A DNA stretch of 64,000 nucleotides from Nonomuraea roseoviolacea subsp. carminata (GTDB taxonomy: Bacteria; Actinomycetota; Actinomycetes; Streptosporangiales; Streptosporangiaceae). The stretch spans positions 558,001 to 622,000 of the forward strand of contig NZ_JAMZEC010000001.1 in the NCBI RefSeq assembly GCF_024172185.1, read 5' to 3'. Below the pieces are notes generated by a model. The model searched no databases and was not told the DNA's origin. It saw only the letters and a list, made by a program, of their open reading frames with translations. The position numbers were made by a program, and so were the translations under genes. Within the stretch, counting starts at the first letter, position 1, and every line of letters starts with the position of its first letter. Shown here one piece after another: positions 48,774-56,502 of the stretch.

Positions 48774-48908
48774 CCTACCGGGTTAGCTGACGGATTCGGG
48801 CCTGGAAGTCGCCCTACGGCGCGCTCGCGCGCCGATTCACCCCTGATCCCGGGTTCGGGATCGCTGGGTCCCCGGCTCCGTGCCTCCTGGCTGCACGGAC
48901 TCGGCAGG
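48774..48908 (-). promoter_or_regulatory. c-di-AMP riboswitch (ydaO/yuaA)
   Basis: On the minus strand the RNA shows the ydaO hallmarks: GGAGCCGGGGACCCA, GGGGTGAATCGG, TAGGGCGACTTCCAGG, CCGAATCCGTCAGC and TAACCCGGTAGGCG. P1 pairs CCTGCCG (48908-48902) with CGGTAGG (48780-48774). It lies 17 nt before the ribosome site of an NlpC/P60 gene, which is the classic target of this riboswitch in actinobacteria; high c-di-AMP normally turns expression off. Confidence 0.93.
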
Positions 48909-49360
48909 TCACCGCCGACACACGTACGGATATCTACGGCGGCGACCGCTGGATCTCTATCTCGTCCACATCGGGAGGACCGATGCTGGCTCGCGACGCC
49001 ATGGCTTGTGCGCCGCGACGCCAGAAGTTACGCCGACAAGTCATGAAACGGCAAAGCCACCGTCAAGCTGTAAAGATCCACATAAGGTGTTAGTAAGACG
49101 ATGAGTCCCAGCTTGTCACCATGATTCGTTACGCAAATGTGACTCTGCTCACACTTGACGCATCACTGGCCAGTCAAGGCTCTTTCGTCGCATTTGTCAG
49201 GTTTGCCCCGACCGCCATGCCAGGCCACCCGACCATGAACGGCACCAGATCCGTTCAGTTCTTTACTGCCGTTTCCGTCACGGAATAGCGGCAGGATCGC
49301 TAAAATGCCCCGCCACACCCCTCTGCGAGGGGGCGACGGGGCCGCCGGCCGAGGCCGGTC
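48909..49360. other. Gene-free stretch with AT-richer promoter region
   Basis: Holds the promoter of the riboswitch RNA (minus strand) and the terminator at 49308-49341. AT-richer around 49030-49220 (e.g. ttcgttacgcaaatg). No gene recognised. Confidence 0.6.
49308..49341 (-). terminator. Terminator of the RipA-like NlpC/P60 gene
   Basis: CCCCTC-TGC-GAGGGG (49318-49332) inside outer CCCCG/CGGGG (49308-49312, 49337-49341); minus-strand tail reads CATTTTAG. Confidence 0.7.
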
Positions 49361-50335
49361 TCAGGGACGTACGGCGCCGACGATGCTGCCGCCGTACGAC
49401 GAGAGCGTGACGACCTTCACCACGTCGCCCGTCTGCGGCGCGTGAACGATCTGGCCGTTGCCCGCGTAGATGCTGACGTGGCCCAGACCGTTGCTGAAGA
49501 TGAGGTCGCCGGGCTGGAGCGCGTCCAGCGAGACCTTGCGCGAGGCGCCCCACGCCCACTGCTGCCAGGTGGTGCGTGGCAGGGAGACGCCGGCCGCGCG
49601 CCAGGCGGCCTGCGTGAGGCCCGAGCAGTCCCAGCCGCCGGGGCCCGTGCCGCCGAACACGTACGGCTTGCCGACCTGCGCGTAGGCGAACCTCAGGACG
49701 GCCGCCGCGTTGCCCGAGGCCGGGCCGGAGTACTTGATGCCGGTGCTGTTCGGGTCACCGGCGCGGTAGGCGCCGAGCCGGTCGAGCAGCTTCTTCTGCT
49801 GGGCGATGAGCTTGAGGACCTCGGCGCGTTCCTTGCGCACCGCGTCGCGCTCGTCGTCGGCGGCGGCCAGGGCCGCCTCGGCCTTGTCACGCTCGGTCTT
49901 GAGGCCGCGGTTCTCCCGGTCGAAGGCGGCCAGCTTCTGGGCGCGCTCCCTGGAGACCTGGTCGGCCAGGGCGAGGCTGCCGAGGACCGTGGAGGGGTCG
50001 TCGGAGGTGATCACGCCGGGCACGGCCGCGGCGTCGCCGCCGAACTTGTAGCTGTTGACCGCCGCGGAGATGACCTGCTGGCGCAGGTCGGCCACGGTGG
50101 CGAGCTTGCGCTTGTAGCTGGCGTTGAGCCCGTCGTAGACGGACTGGGCCTTCTTGTGCTTCTCGGTCGCCGTGTTGTAGCGGTCGACGACCTTGTCGGC
50201 CTTGTCGTTGAGCTTGGCGAGCTTGGCCTTCGCCTGCTTGATCGTCGGCTTCGGCGCGGCCTGCGCGCCACCCGTCGGCGCGATCATCAACCCGGCCACG
50301 AGACTCGCGACCACCGGCACCCGGCCCAACCTCAC
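49361..50335 (-). CDS. Coiled-coil NlpC/P60 peptidoglycan endopeptidase (RipA/RipC-type)
   Basis: 324 residues from GTG 50335 (VRLGRVPVVASL), preceded by GGGAGG; upstream codons to 50359 are in frame but lack a ribosome site. A signal peptide (to TGGAQA) is followed by a long coiled coil (about 28-190: KQAKAKLAKLNDKADKVVDRYN, ERDKAEAALAAADDERDAVRKERAEVLKLIAQQKKLLDRL) and the C-terminal NlpC/P60 domain: WDCSGLTQAAWRAAG, GHVSIYAG, VHAPQTGD. Such proteins cut D-Glu-DAP bonds at the septum; the coil autoinhibits or binds FtsX/septal partners. No riboswitch seen upstream, unlike the neighbour. Confidence 0.92.
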   Translation of the reverse strand: MRLGRVPVVASLVAGLMIAPTGGAQAAPKPTIKQAKAKLAKLNDKADKVVDRYNTATEKHKKAQSVYDGLNASYKRKLATVADLRQQVISAAVNSYKFGGDAAAVPGVITSDDPSTVLGSLALADQVSRERAQKLAAFDRENRGLKTERDKAEAALAAADDERDAVRKERAEVLKLIAQQKKLLDRLGAYRAGDPNSTGIKYSGPASGNAAAVLRFAYAQVGKPYVFGGTGPGGWDCSGLTQAAWRAAGVSLPRTTWQQWAWGASRKVSLDALQPGDLIFSNGLGHVSIYAGNGQIVHAPQTGDVVKVVTLSSYGGSIVGAVRP

Positions 50336-50549
50336 AGCGACGCCTCCCAGGGAACACACCTGGGGCGAAATAGTACAGAAGTTGCGGCGGTGATCTCACC
50401 TAAACGTCAGATTCCTTTTACCGCCGTTTTACCGCCGGTGGTCGCGACCGCATCCGTTCACGTCGGCGCCCCTGACCGCACCTGTCCGGCCGGGGCGGCA
50501 GTGCCGCACCGGGCCGAGTCCGAACGGAGCCGCCGGCGCCAGTGCGGGT

Positions 50550-51893
50550 CTACGCGCGGCCCAGCCTGCGCAGCAGCAGTCCTGATGGTACGGGCCGGGC
50601 GCCCATCCTGCGCACGGATTCGGCGACCTCGCGGTCGGAGGACACCACGGCGATGGCCCGCCCGGGCGGTTCGGCCCGGACGAGCTGGCGGATGAGGTCG
50701 TCGGCGATCTCCCCCGGCGCGCTGAACAGCACGCGGACCCCGCGCGGCGCCACCACCTGGACCGGCGCGTTCAGCTCGGCCCCGTCGAAGACCACCGTCA
50801 CCTCGACGCGGGTCTGCGCGACCAGCCCGCCGAGCCCGGTCATGAGGCGGTTGCGCTGGTCGGCCAGCGTGAGGGTGCCGTAGCCGGCCTTGGTCACGTT
50901 GTAGCCGTCGATGATCAGGTGCACCTGGGGCAGGGCGAGGAGCTGGTCGAGGAGCTGCGGGTCGTCGTCGGCCAGCGCGCGGGCGGGCACGCCGCGCACG
51001 CTCGGACGCTCGCCGGTGACCGCAGCGACCGAGTCGGCGGGCCGGCTGATCATGGTGGGCAGGGCCAGCTCGCGGCGCAGCCCGGCGGAGGCGTCCTGGA
51101 GGGCGTCGAGCAGGACGCGGATGCGGGCGTCCTCGATGCTGCGTCCCTCTCGGGCGGCCCGGCGGGAGGCTTCGAGCTGTTTCTCGGCGTCGGCCAGCCG
51201 CTCGCGCAGCCGCCGCAGCTCGGACTCGCCGGCGCTGCCCGCCGCCGACGCCGCCGACCGGGCCTCGTCGGCGGCCTGCGCCATCTCCTCGGCGTGCCGC
51301 TGCGCCGCCCTGGCCCGCTCCCGCGCCTCGTGCAGGCGGCGGCGCAGGTCGGAGTTCTCGGTGCGGGCGGCCTTGAGCTGCTCGCGCAGCCGTTCGGTCT
51401 CCTCCTTGGCGGCGTTCTTCTGGGCGGCGAGCTGCTCGCGCAGCCGCGTCACGACCTCTTCGCGCTCGGACCCCTCGGCGGCCACGGCGGAGCGTTCGAG
51501 GTCGGCGCGGGCCGCCTCGACCATGTCGGCCCAGCCGGGCGGGCGGGTGAGGTAGGCCGCGGCGGCCACGAGCACGGGGTCGGCGGCGGGCGGCACGTGG
51601 CCCTCGGCCAGCGAGGCGACCAGCTCGGGCCAGCCCGCCGCGACCGACTCGGCGACCAGCTCGCGGAACTCCTTGTCGCTCTCCAACTGCGCGGCGATGG
51701 GGGCGCTGCCCAGGCGGGCGCGCTTGCGCGGGTCGAACTTGGCGATGCCCCGCAACGGGGGCGGAACGGACGCAGCGGGGAGCGAGCCGAGGACCTGGGC
51801 CGCCAGGTCGACGACGTTCAGCCGCACCGGTTCGGGAAGCGGGCGAGACAGGCCTTCACCCGCTGAGCTCATCCCACTGTCCCTTCGTGACAT
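50550..51893 (-). CDS. NYN-domain RNA-binding protein (YacP-like)
   Basis: 447 residues. N-terminal domain (LNVVDLAAQVLGSLPAASVPPPLRGIAKFDPRKRARLG) followed by a long coiled coil (about 140-270, EEVVTRLREQLAAQKNAAKEETERLREQLKAARTE) and the NYN/PIN-like nuclease domain with LIIDGYNVTKAGYGTLTLADQRNRLMTGL, VTVVFDG, ISSDREV-like VVSSDREVAESVRRMGARPV. Members cut or bind RNA in ribosome/tRNA metabolism in actinobacteria. ATG 51893. Monocistronic, divergent from the phosphotransferase. Confidence 0.9.
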   Translation of the reverse strand: MSRRDSGMSSAGEGLSRPLPEPVRLNVVDLAAQVLGSLPAASVPPPLRGIAKFDPRKRARLGSAPIAAQLESDKEFRELVAESVAAGWPELVASLAEGHVPPAADPVLVAAAAYLTRPPGWADMVEAARADLERSAVAAEGSEREEVVTRLREQLAAQKNAAKEETERLREQLKAARTENSDLRRRLHEARERARAAQRHAEEMAQAADEARSAASAAGSAGESELRRLRERLADAEKQLEASRRAAREGRSIEDARIRVLLDALQDASAGLRRELALPTMISRPADSVAAVTGERPSVRGVPARALADDDPQLLDQLLALPQVHLIIDGYNVTKAGYGTLTLADQRNRLMTGLGGLVAQTRVEVTVVFDGAELNAPVQVVAPRGVRVLFSAPGEIADDLIRQLVRAEPPGRAIAVVSSDREVAESVRRMGARPVPSGLLLRRLGRA

Positions 51894-52012
51894 GCCCTTT
51901 CAGACAAGGGTACGGCTGCCCCGTACCTGACCGTAACGCTCGCCCCACGTAGACAAGCGCTTGCTAGGGGTATACCACTGGTGCGGGACCCGAACAGCAG
52001 GAGGAGACCGCC

Positions 52013-53095
52013 GTGGCCGAGGAGATGCGGACATCGACCCGTGACCTGCGCACCCTCCACGACCGGGTGGCCACCTGGCTGTCCGGCCGCACCGGCGGCC
52101 CGGTGGAGGTGTCGGAGCTGTCGCGGCCCTCGGCGAACGGCATGTCGAGCGAGACGCTGTTCTTCACCGCCTCCTGGGCCGGACGGCGGCCGGTGCGCTG
52201 CGTGGCGCGCCTCGCCCCGGAGACCGAGGCGGTGCCCGTCTTCCCCCACTACGACCTCGGTGCCCAGTTCGAGGTCATGCGGCTGGCCAGGGAGCGGGCG
52301 GGGGTCCCGGCGCCGAGAGCGCTGTGGTTCGAGCCGGACCCGGGGGCGCTGGGCACGCCGTTCTTCGTCATGGAGCGGGAGGACGGGGACGTGCCGCCGG
52401 ACGTCATGCCGTACACGTTCGAGGGCTGGCTGCTCGACGCGCCGCCCGGGAGACGGCGAGAGCTCCAGGACGCGAGCGTGGGGCTGCTGGCCGCGCTGCA
52501 CGACACGCCGTTCACGAGGGACGAACTCTCGATCCTCTTACGCCCTGACCCCGGCAGAGGGGGTGGGTTGCGGGCGCACGTGGACGCCCAGCGCGCCTAC
52601 TACGGATGGGCGCACGGGGACCACCCGATCCCGCTGCTGGAACGCGCCTTCGACTGGCTGGAGGCACACTGGCCGGACGACCCCGGACCCGACGTGCTGA
52701 CCTGGGGCGACGCCCGCATCGGGAACGTGATGTACCAGGACTTCCGGCCGGTCGCCGTACTGGACTGGGAGATGGCCGCGGTGGGGCCGCGAGAGCTCGA
52801 CCTGGCGTGGATGATCTTCCTGCATCGGTTCTTCCAGGACCTCACGGAGGCCATGGGCCTGCCTGGCCTGCCCGACTTCATGCGCCGGGACGACGTCTGC
52901 CGGACGTACCAGGAGCTCACGGGCCATCAGCCCGCGAACATGGACTTCCACCTGACGTACGCGGCGCTCCGGCATGGGGTGATCATGGCGAGGGTGTGGC
53001 GGCGACGGATCCACTTCGGCGAACAGGCCATGCCGGACGACCCCGACGACCTCGTCCTGCACCGCACGACCTTGGAGCGCATGATCGCGCACTGA
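52013..53095 (+). CDS. Phosphotransferase (APH/ACAD10-like) family protein
   Basis: 360 residues with an aminoglycoside-phosphotransferase/choline-kinase-like fold: LSRPSANGMSSETLFFTA (ATP loop), AQFEVMRLARERAGVPAPRALWF, FFVMEREDG, catalytic WGDARIGNVMYQDFRPVAVLDWEMAAVGPRELDLAW. The HxD region is WGDARIGNV (Asp retained, His replaced by Gly), as in the ACAD10-like branch. GTG 52013 with AGGAGGAG upstream. Substrate unknown. Confidence 0.85.
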   Translation: MAEEMRTSTRDLRTLHDRVATWLSGRTGGPVEVSELSRPSANGMSSETLFFTASWAGRRPVRCVARLAPETEAVPVFPHYDLGAQFEVMRLARERAGVPAPRALWFEPDPGALGTPFFVMEREDGDVPPDVMPYTFEGWLLDAPPGRRRELQDASVGLLAALHDTPFTRDELSILLRPDPGRGGGLRAHVDAQRAYYGWAHGDHPIPLLERAFDWLEAHWPDDPGPDVLTWGDARIGNVMYQDFRPVAVLDWEMAAVGPRELDLAWMIFLHRFFQDLTEAMGLPGLPDFMRRDDVCRTYQELTGHQPANMDFHLTYAALRHGVIMARVWRRRIHFGEQAMPDDPDDLVLHRTTLERMIAH

Positions 53096-53325
53096 GCCGT
53101 GCCACCACCCAGACGCCTTCTCACCCTCCCCGCCCTGAGCGTCCGAACCGGCGAGGCTTTCCACTACTGAGGCCGCCTCCACGCCCAGGTTTGCAGCCGC
53201 ACCCTGCGCGTCCCAACTCCTGAGAAGCACCTACTCACCCGGCCGCCCGCAGTTCCGCAGACGAGCCGCCAGACGAGCACCCGCCTCCCTGAGCTTCGCT
53301 CGCTTGAACCGACCGGTGGCCCGGT

Positions 53326-53982
53326 TCAGCTCGCTGAGCCGGCGTCGTGGACGATCAGGGCGATCTGCACCCGGTTGTTCAGCCCCAGCTTGGTGAGGAT
53401 CCGCGACACGTGCGCCTTGACCGTGGCGACGCTCATGTAGAGGTCGGCGCCGATCTCGGCGTTGGACCGGCCCTGGCCGACCGCCACCGCCACCTCCCGC
53501 TCGCGCTCGCTCAGCCGGTCGAGCAAGGAGCGGGCGCGACCGGCGCGGCTCTCCGCCCCGCCGCCCGACACGTGGCTGATGAGCTGCCGGGTGACGACCG
53601 GCGACAGGATCGGCTCGCCCGCGGCCACCTTCCGGATGGCGCCGACCAACTCGGCGGGCGCGATGTCCTTCAACAGGAACCCCGCCGCCCCGGCCCGCAG
53701 CGCCCGGAGCACCTGCGCGTCGGCGTGGAACGTGGTCAGGACCACCACCTCGGGCGGCTCCTTCGCCGCGCGCAGCGCCTCGGTGGCGGTGAGCCCGTCG
53801 ACGTCAGGCATGCGGATGTCCATGAGAACGACATCGGGACGGTGCTCGGCGACCATCGGCGGCACCTGCGACCCGTCACCCGCCTCGCCCACGATCACGA
53901 TGTCGTCGGCGCCGCCGAGGATCATCGCCAGACCGGCCCGGACGAGCGGGTCGTCGTCCACGATGAGCACCTTGATCGTCAT
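53326..53982 (-). CDS. NarL/LuxR-family response regulator (pairs with HK at 54278)
   Basis: 218 residues from ATG 53982 (MTIKVL), preceded by GGTGGA. REC domain: IVDDDPLVRAGL, phospho-acceptor D54 in VLMDIRMPDVDG, VLTTFH, GFLLKDI; LuxR-type HTH: LSEREREVAVAVGQGRSNAEIGADLYMSVATVKAHVSRILTKLG. Second gene after the histidine kinase, 295 bp downstream in the minus direction. Typical two-component partner. Confidence 0.93.
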   Translation of the reverse strand: MTIKVLIVDDDPLVRAGLAMILGGADDIVIVGEAGDGSQVPPMVAEHRPDVVLMDIRMPDVDGLTATEALRAAKEPPEVVVLTTFHADAQVLRALRAGAAGFLLKDIAPAELVGAIRKVAAGEPILSPVVTRQLISHVSGGGAESRAGRARSLLDRLSEREREVAVAVGQGRSNAEIGADLYMSVATVKAHVSRILTKLGLNNRVQIALIVHDAGSAS

Positions 53983-54277
53983 GCCGTCCACCGTAACCAC
54001 CCTCCACCACGCACATCCCCACACCCCATCCGACCCCGCTCCACCTCACCCGACGCCGGCCCAGCACGCCGTACGACCCCTGAAGCCGAACCCCGCGCCC
54101 CATCACGCCCAGCCGCCCGAGCGCCGCGTCCCAGCCTGTCCGACCACCACGCCACACCACGCCCGACCGCCCAACCACCGTGCCCGCCCACGCGTGCCAC
54201 GAGTTGTCCCGCACCGGACCGCACTCGCCGCATCTCCCCAACACCGAGTCCCCGCCCGCTCTTTTCTCCCCGCGGGA
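53983..54277. other. 295-bp C-rich intergenic stretch inside the two-component pair
   Basis: Between the histidine kinase stop and the response-regulator start, both on the minus strand. Strongly biased to A/C on the plus strand (e.g. ccaccacgcacatccccacac). I see no hairpin or gene. The response regulator probably has its own promoter here. Confidence 0.45.
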
Positions 54278-55612
54278 TCACGGAGTCCATGGCAACCAGG
54301 CGTGCAGGCGGAAGTCACCTCCCGCCCCCGGGCCGAACTCCAGCCGGCCGCCCGCGAGCTCGACCCGTTCGGTGAGCCCGATGAGCCCCGCCCCCGCGCC
54401 TGGGATGCGCGGGCTCTGCCTGGCCCACACCGCGTTGCGCACCTCGACCGTCACCCCGTCACCCGGACGTCCCGCGACGGTCACCGACACCGGCGCGCCG
54501 CCCCCGTGCTTACGCGCATTGGTGAGGGCCTCCTGGACGACGCGGTAGACGGTACGGCCGAGACCATCGGACACCACCACCTCACCGGCGACATCCCCGA
54601 AACGCTCGCCGGCGCCATCACCGGCACCTTCGCCGACCCCATCGCCGAAACTCTCTCCGAGGCCGTCAGCGGCACGCTCTCCAGCACCACCGCCGGGGCC
54701 GCCCCTCACCCCCGCCCCCTCGAAGCCGTCCATCGTGAAGGACAGCTTCATGCCCGCCTGCCGGCACTCCTCCACGAGCGAGCGCAGGTCGGCCAGCGTG
54801 GGCTGGGGCGGGGCGGGGACCGGGCCGTTCTCGTCGCCGGAGGACGACGGGTGCCGCAGTACCCCGATCACCTCGCGCAGATCCTGGAGCGCCTGGTGGG
54901 CGCTGTGCCGGATGGCGCCCGCCGCCCTGGAGATCTCCTCGGGCGGCGCGCCGGGCCGGAACTCCAGCGCCCCCGCGTGCAGGCTCAGCATGGAGATGCG
55001 ATGGGCCAGCACGTCGTGCATCTCCCGGGCGATCCGTTCGCGTTCGAGCCTTTTGGCCTCCTCGGCCGCGATGACCGCGCGCTGCCGTAACGACCAGACG
55101 AGCTGCCGCCGCGCCCGGACGACCACGCCCCACGCGAACACCGTCAGCAGGATCGCCACGCTGAGCGTCATCGTGCCGGCCGGCCCCAGGTCGGGGTCGG
55201 GGTGCAGCATCACGTACGGGCCCAACGTCAGCATGGCGAACGCGGCCACCGGCCCCGCCACCTTGAACGGCCGGTGCACCGCCACCGTGAACATGCCGAC
55301 CACCGCCGCCCCGCCCACCATCAGCAGGAACGTCGACAGCACCGTGGTGACCATCGCGAACCACACCGGCCACCGGCGGCGCAGCCACACGGCCACGCAC
55401 GACAGCACCCCGGCGACCTGCTCGATCATCATGAGCGGCCGCGGCAGGCCCTCCAGCTCCGGCGCCGTCAGGAGCGTGATGCCGCACGCGGCCAGGAACA
55501 TCGCGATGTCGACGATCCAGTCACGGGTGGAGCGCCGCACCGGCCGCACGGCGGAGCCGTCGCCCAGCAGGACGGCCGGCAGGGCCCAGCGGTACTCGTC
55601 GTGGTCGCTCAC
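54278..55612 (-). CDS. NarL-type sensor histidine kinase with low-complexity insert
   Basis: 444 residues from GTG 55612. Four to five TM helices, then HisKA_3: ERERIAREMHDVLAHRISMLSLHAGA with the phospho-His, followed by HATPase_c with VYRVVQEALTNARKHGGGAPVSVTV (N box) and GAGAGLIGLTERVELAGGRLE. Between the two lies an insertion of about 40 residues (RAADGLGESFGDGVGEGAGDGAGERFGDVAGE), Gly/Glu/Asp-rich, absent from the usual family. The insert may hinder or tune the ATP domain. Works with the regulator at 53326. Confidence 0.92.
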   Translation of the reverse strand: MSDHDEYRWALPAVLLGDGSAVRPVRRSTRDWIVDIAMFLAACGITLLTAPELEGLPRPLMMIEQVAGVLSCVAVWLRRRWPVWFAMVTTVLSTFLLMVGGAAVVGMFTVAVHRPFKVAGPVAAFAMLTLGPYVMLHPDPDLGPAGTMTLSVAILLTVFAWGVVVRARRQLVWSLRQRAVIAAEEAKRLERERIAREMHDVLAHRISMLSLHAGALEFRPGAPPEEISRAAGAIRHSAHQALQDLREVIGVLRHPSSSGDENGPVPAPPQPTLADLRSLVEECRQAGMKLSFTMDGFEGAGVRGGPGGGAGERAADGLGESFGDGVGEGAGDGAGERFGDVAGEVVVSDGLGRTVYRVVQEALTNARKHGGGAPVSVTVAGRPGDGVTVEVRNAVWARQSPRIPGAGAGLIGLTERVELAGGRLEFGPGAGGDFRLHAWLPWTP

Positions 55613-55710
55613 AGGTCCCGAGGTTAGGGGGTCGCGGGGCGGGCGGACAGCGACCAAAGTCGATACTCCGCGCGACCTCCGGCGGACGCGCCGGAGTCAC
55701 CGCTGGTGTC

Positions 55711-56502
55711 ATGGTCGGGAGCATGGAACGTCACGACGAGCACCCGGCCCCCCGGCCTGCCCCGCGGCGGGGGGCGCCCCCGCTCCCCCGGCCCGGCGAA
55801 GGCGCGGTCTCCCGCCCCGGCGAAGGCGCGGTCTACCGACCTGGCGGAGACGGGGTCTACCGGCCTGGCGAGAGCCCGGTCCCCCAGCGTGGAGGCGCCC
55901 CGGCTCCCCGGCCTGACGACAGCCCGGTCTCCCGGCACGGAGGAACCCTGGCCTCCCCGCCTGACCCCGACCTCCGGCGCGGCACGCACACCCCCGACGC
56001 CGGCCACGGCATGAGCGGGGTCGCGTTGAGGCCGCCGCGTCATCAGGCCGATCCGCGGGCGGTCTCGTGGTGGACCGCGCAGGCGCTCATCCTGGCCGTC
56101 CCGGTGGCTGGCGCGGCCGTGGCGGCGTACTGGCTGTTCACCGGGCACCCGGTCTGGCTCGGAGTGCTGGTGGGAGGGTTCGCGGGCTGCTGCCTGGCGT
56201 TGGCGGTCGCCGGTCCGCGGGCGTCGTACCGGGTGGAGCGCTGGGAGGTCACGGACGACGCCGTGTACACGCGCAAGGGCTGGCTGACCCACACCTGGCG
56301 AGTGGCGCCGATGTCGCGCATCCAGACGGTCGACACCGCGCGGGGGCCGGTGCAGCGGCTGTTCGGCCTGGCGGACGTGACGGTGACCACGGCGTCGGCC
56401 GCCGGGCCGATCACGATCGAGGGGCTGGACCACGAACTGGCCGCCGAGCTGGCGGCCAGGCTCACCGCGATCACGCAGGCCACGCCCGGGGACGCGACAT
56501 GA
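55711..56502 (+). CDS. Bacterial PH-domain (bPH2) protein, YdbS-like
   Basis: 263 residues. The first ~90 are a disordered Pro/Gly/Arg-rich segment with PGEGAV/YRPGE-type repeats, likely from tandem duplication. Two membrane helices (WWTAQALILAVPVAGAAVAAYWLF and VWLGVLVGGFAGCCLALAVA) then a YdbS-type PH domain (YRVERWEVTDDAVYTRKGWLTHTWRVAPMSRIQTVDTARGPVQRLFGLADVTVTTAS). ATG 55711 or, 4 codons in, ATG 55723. Stops with the ATGA overlap at the next gene. These pairs act in the membrane; function unknown. Confidence 0.88.
   Translation: MVGSMERHDEHPAPRPAPRRGAPPLPRPGEGAVSRPGEGAVYRPGGDGVYRPGESPVPQRGGAPAPRPDDSPVSRHGGTLASPPDPDLRRGTHTPDAGHGMSGVALRPPRHQADPRAVSWWTAQALILAVPVAGAAVAAYWLFTGHPVWLGVLVGGFAGCCLALAVAGPRASYRVERWEVTDDAVYTRKGWLTHTWRVAPMSRIQTVDTARGPVQRLFGLADVTVTTASAAGPITIEGLDHELAAELAARLTAITQATPGDAT

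Noticed and set aside
50336..50359. Upstream start for the second NlpC/P60 gene
   Set aside because: No ribosome site; GTG 50335 has GGGAGG at good spacing and begins the signal peptide.
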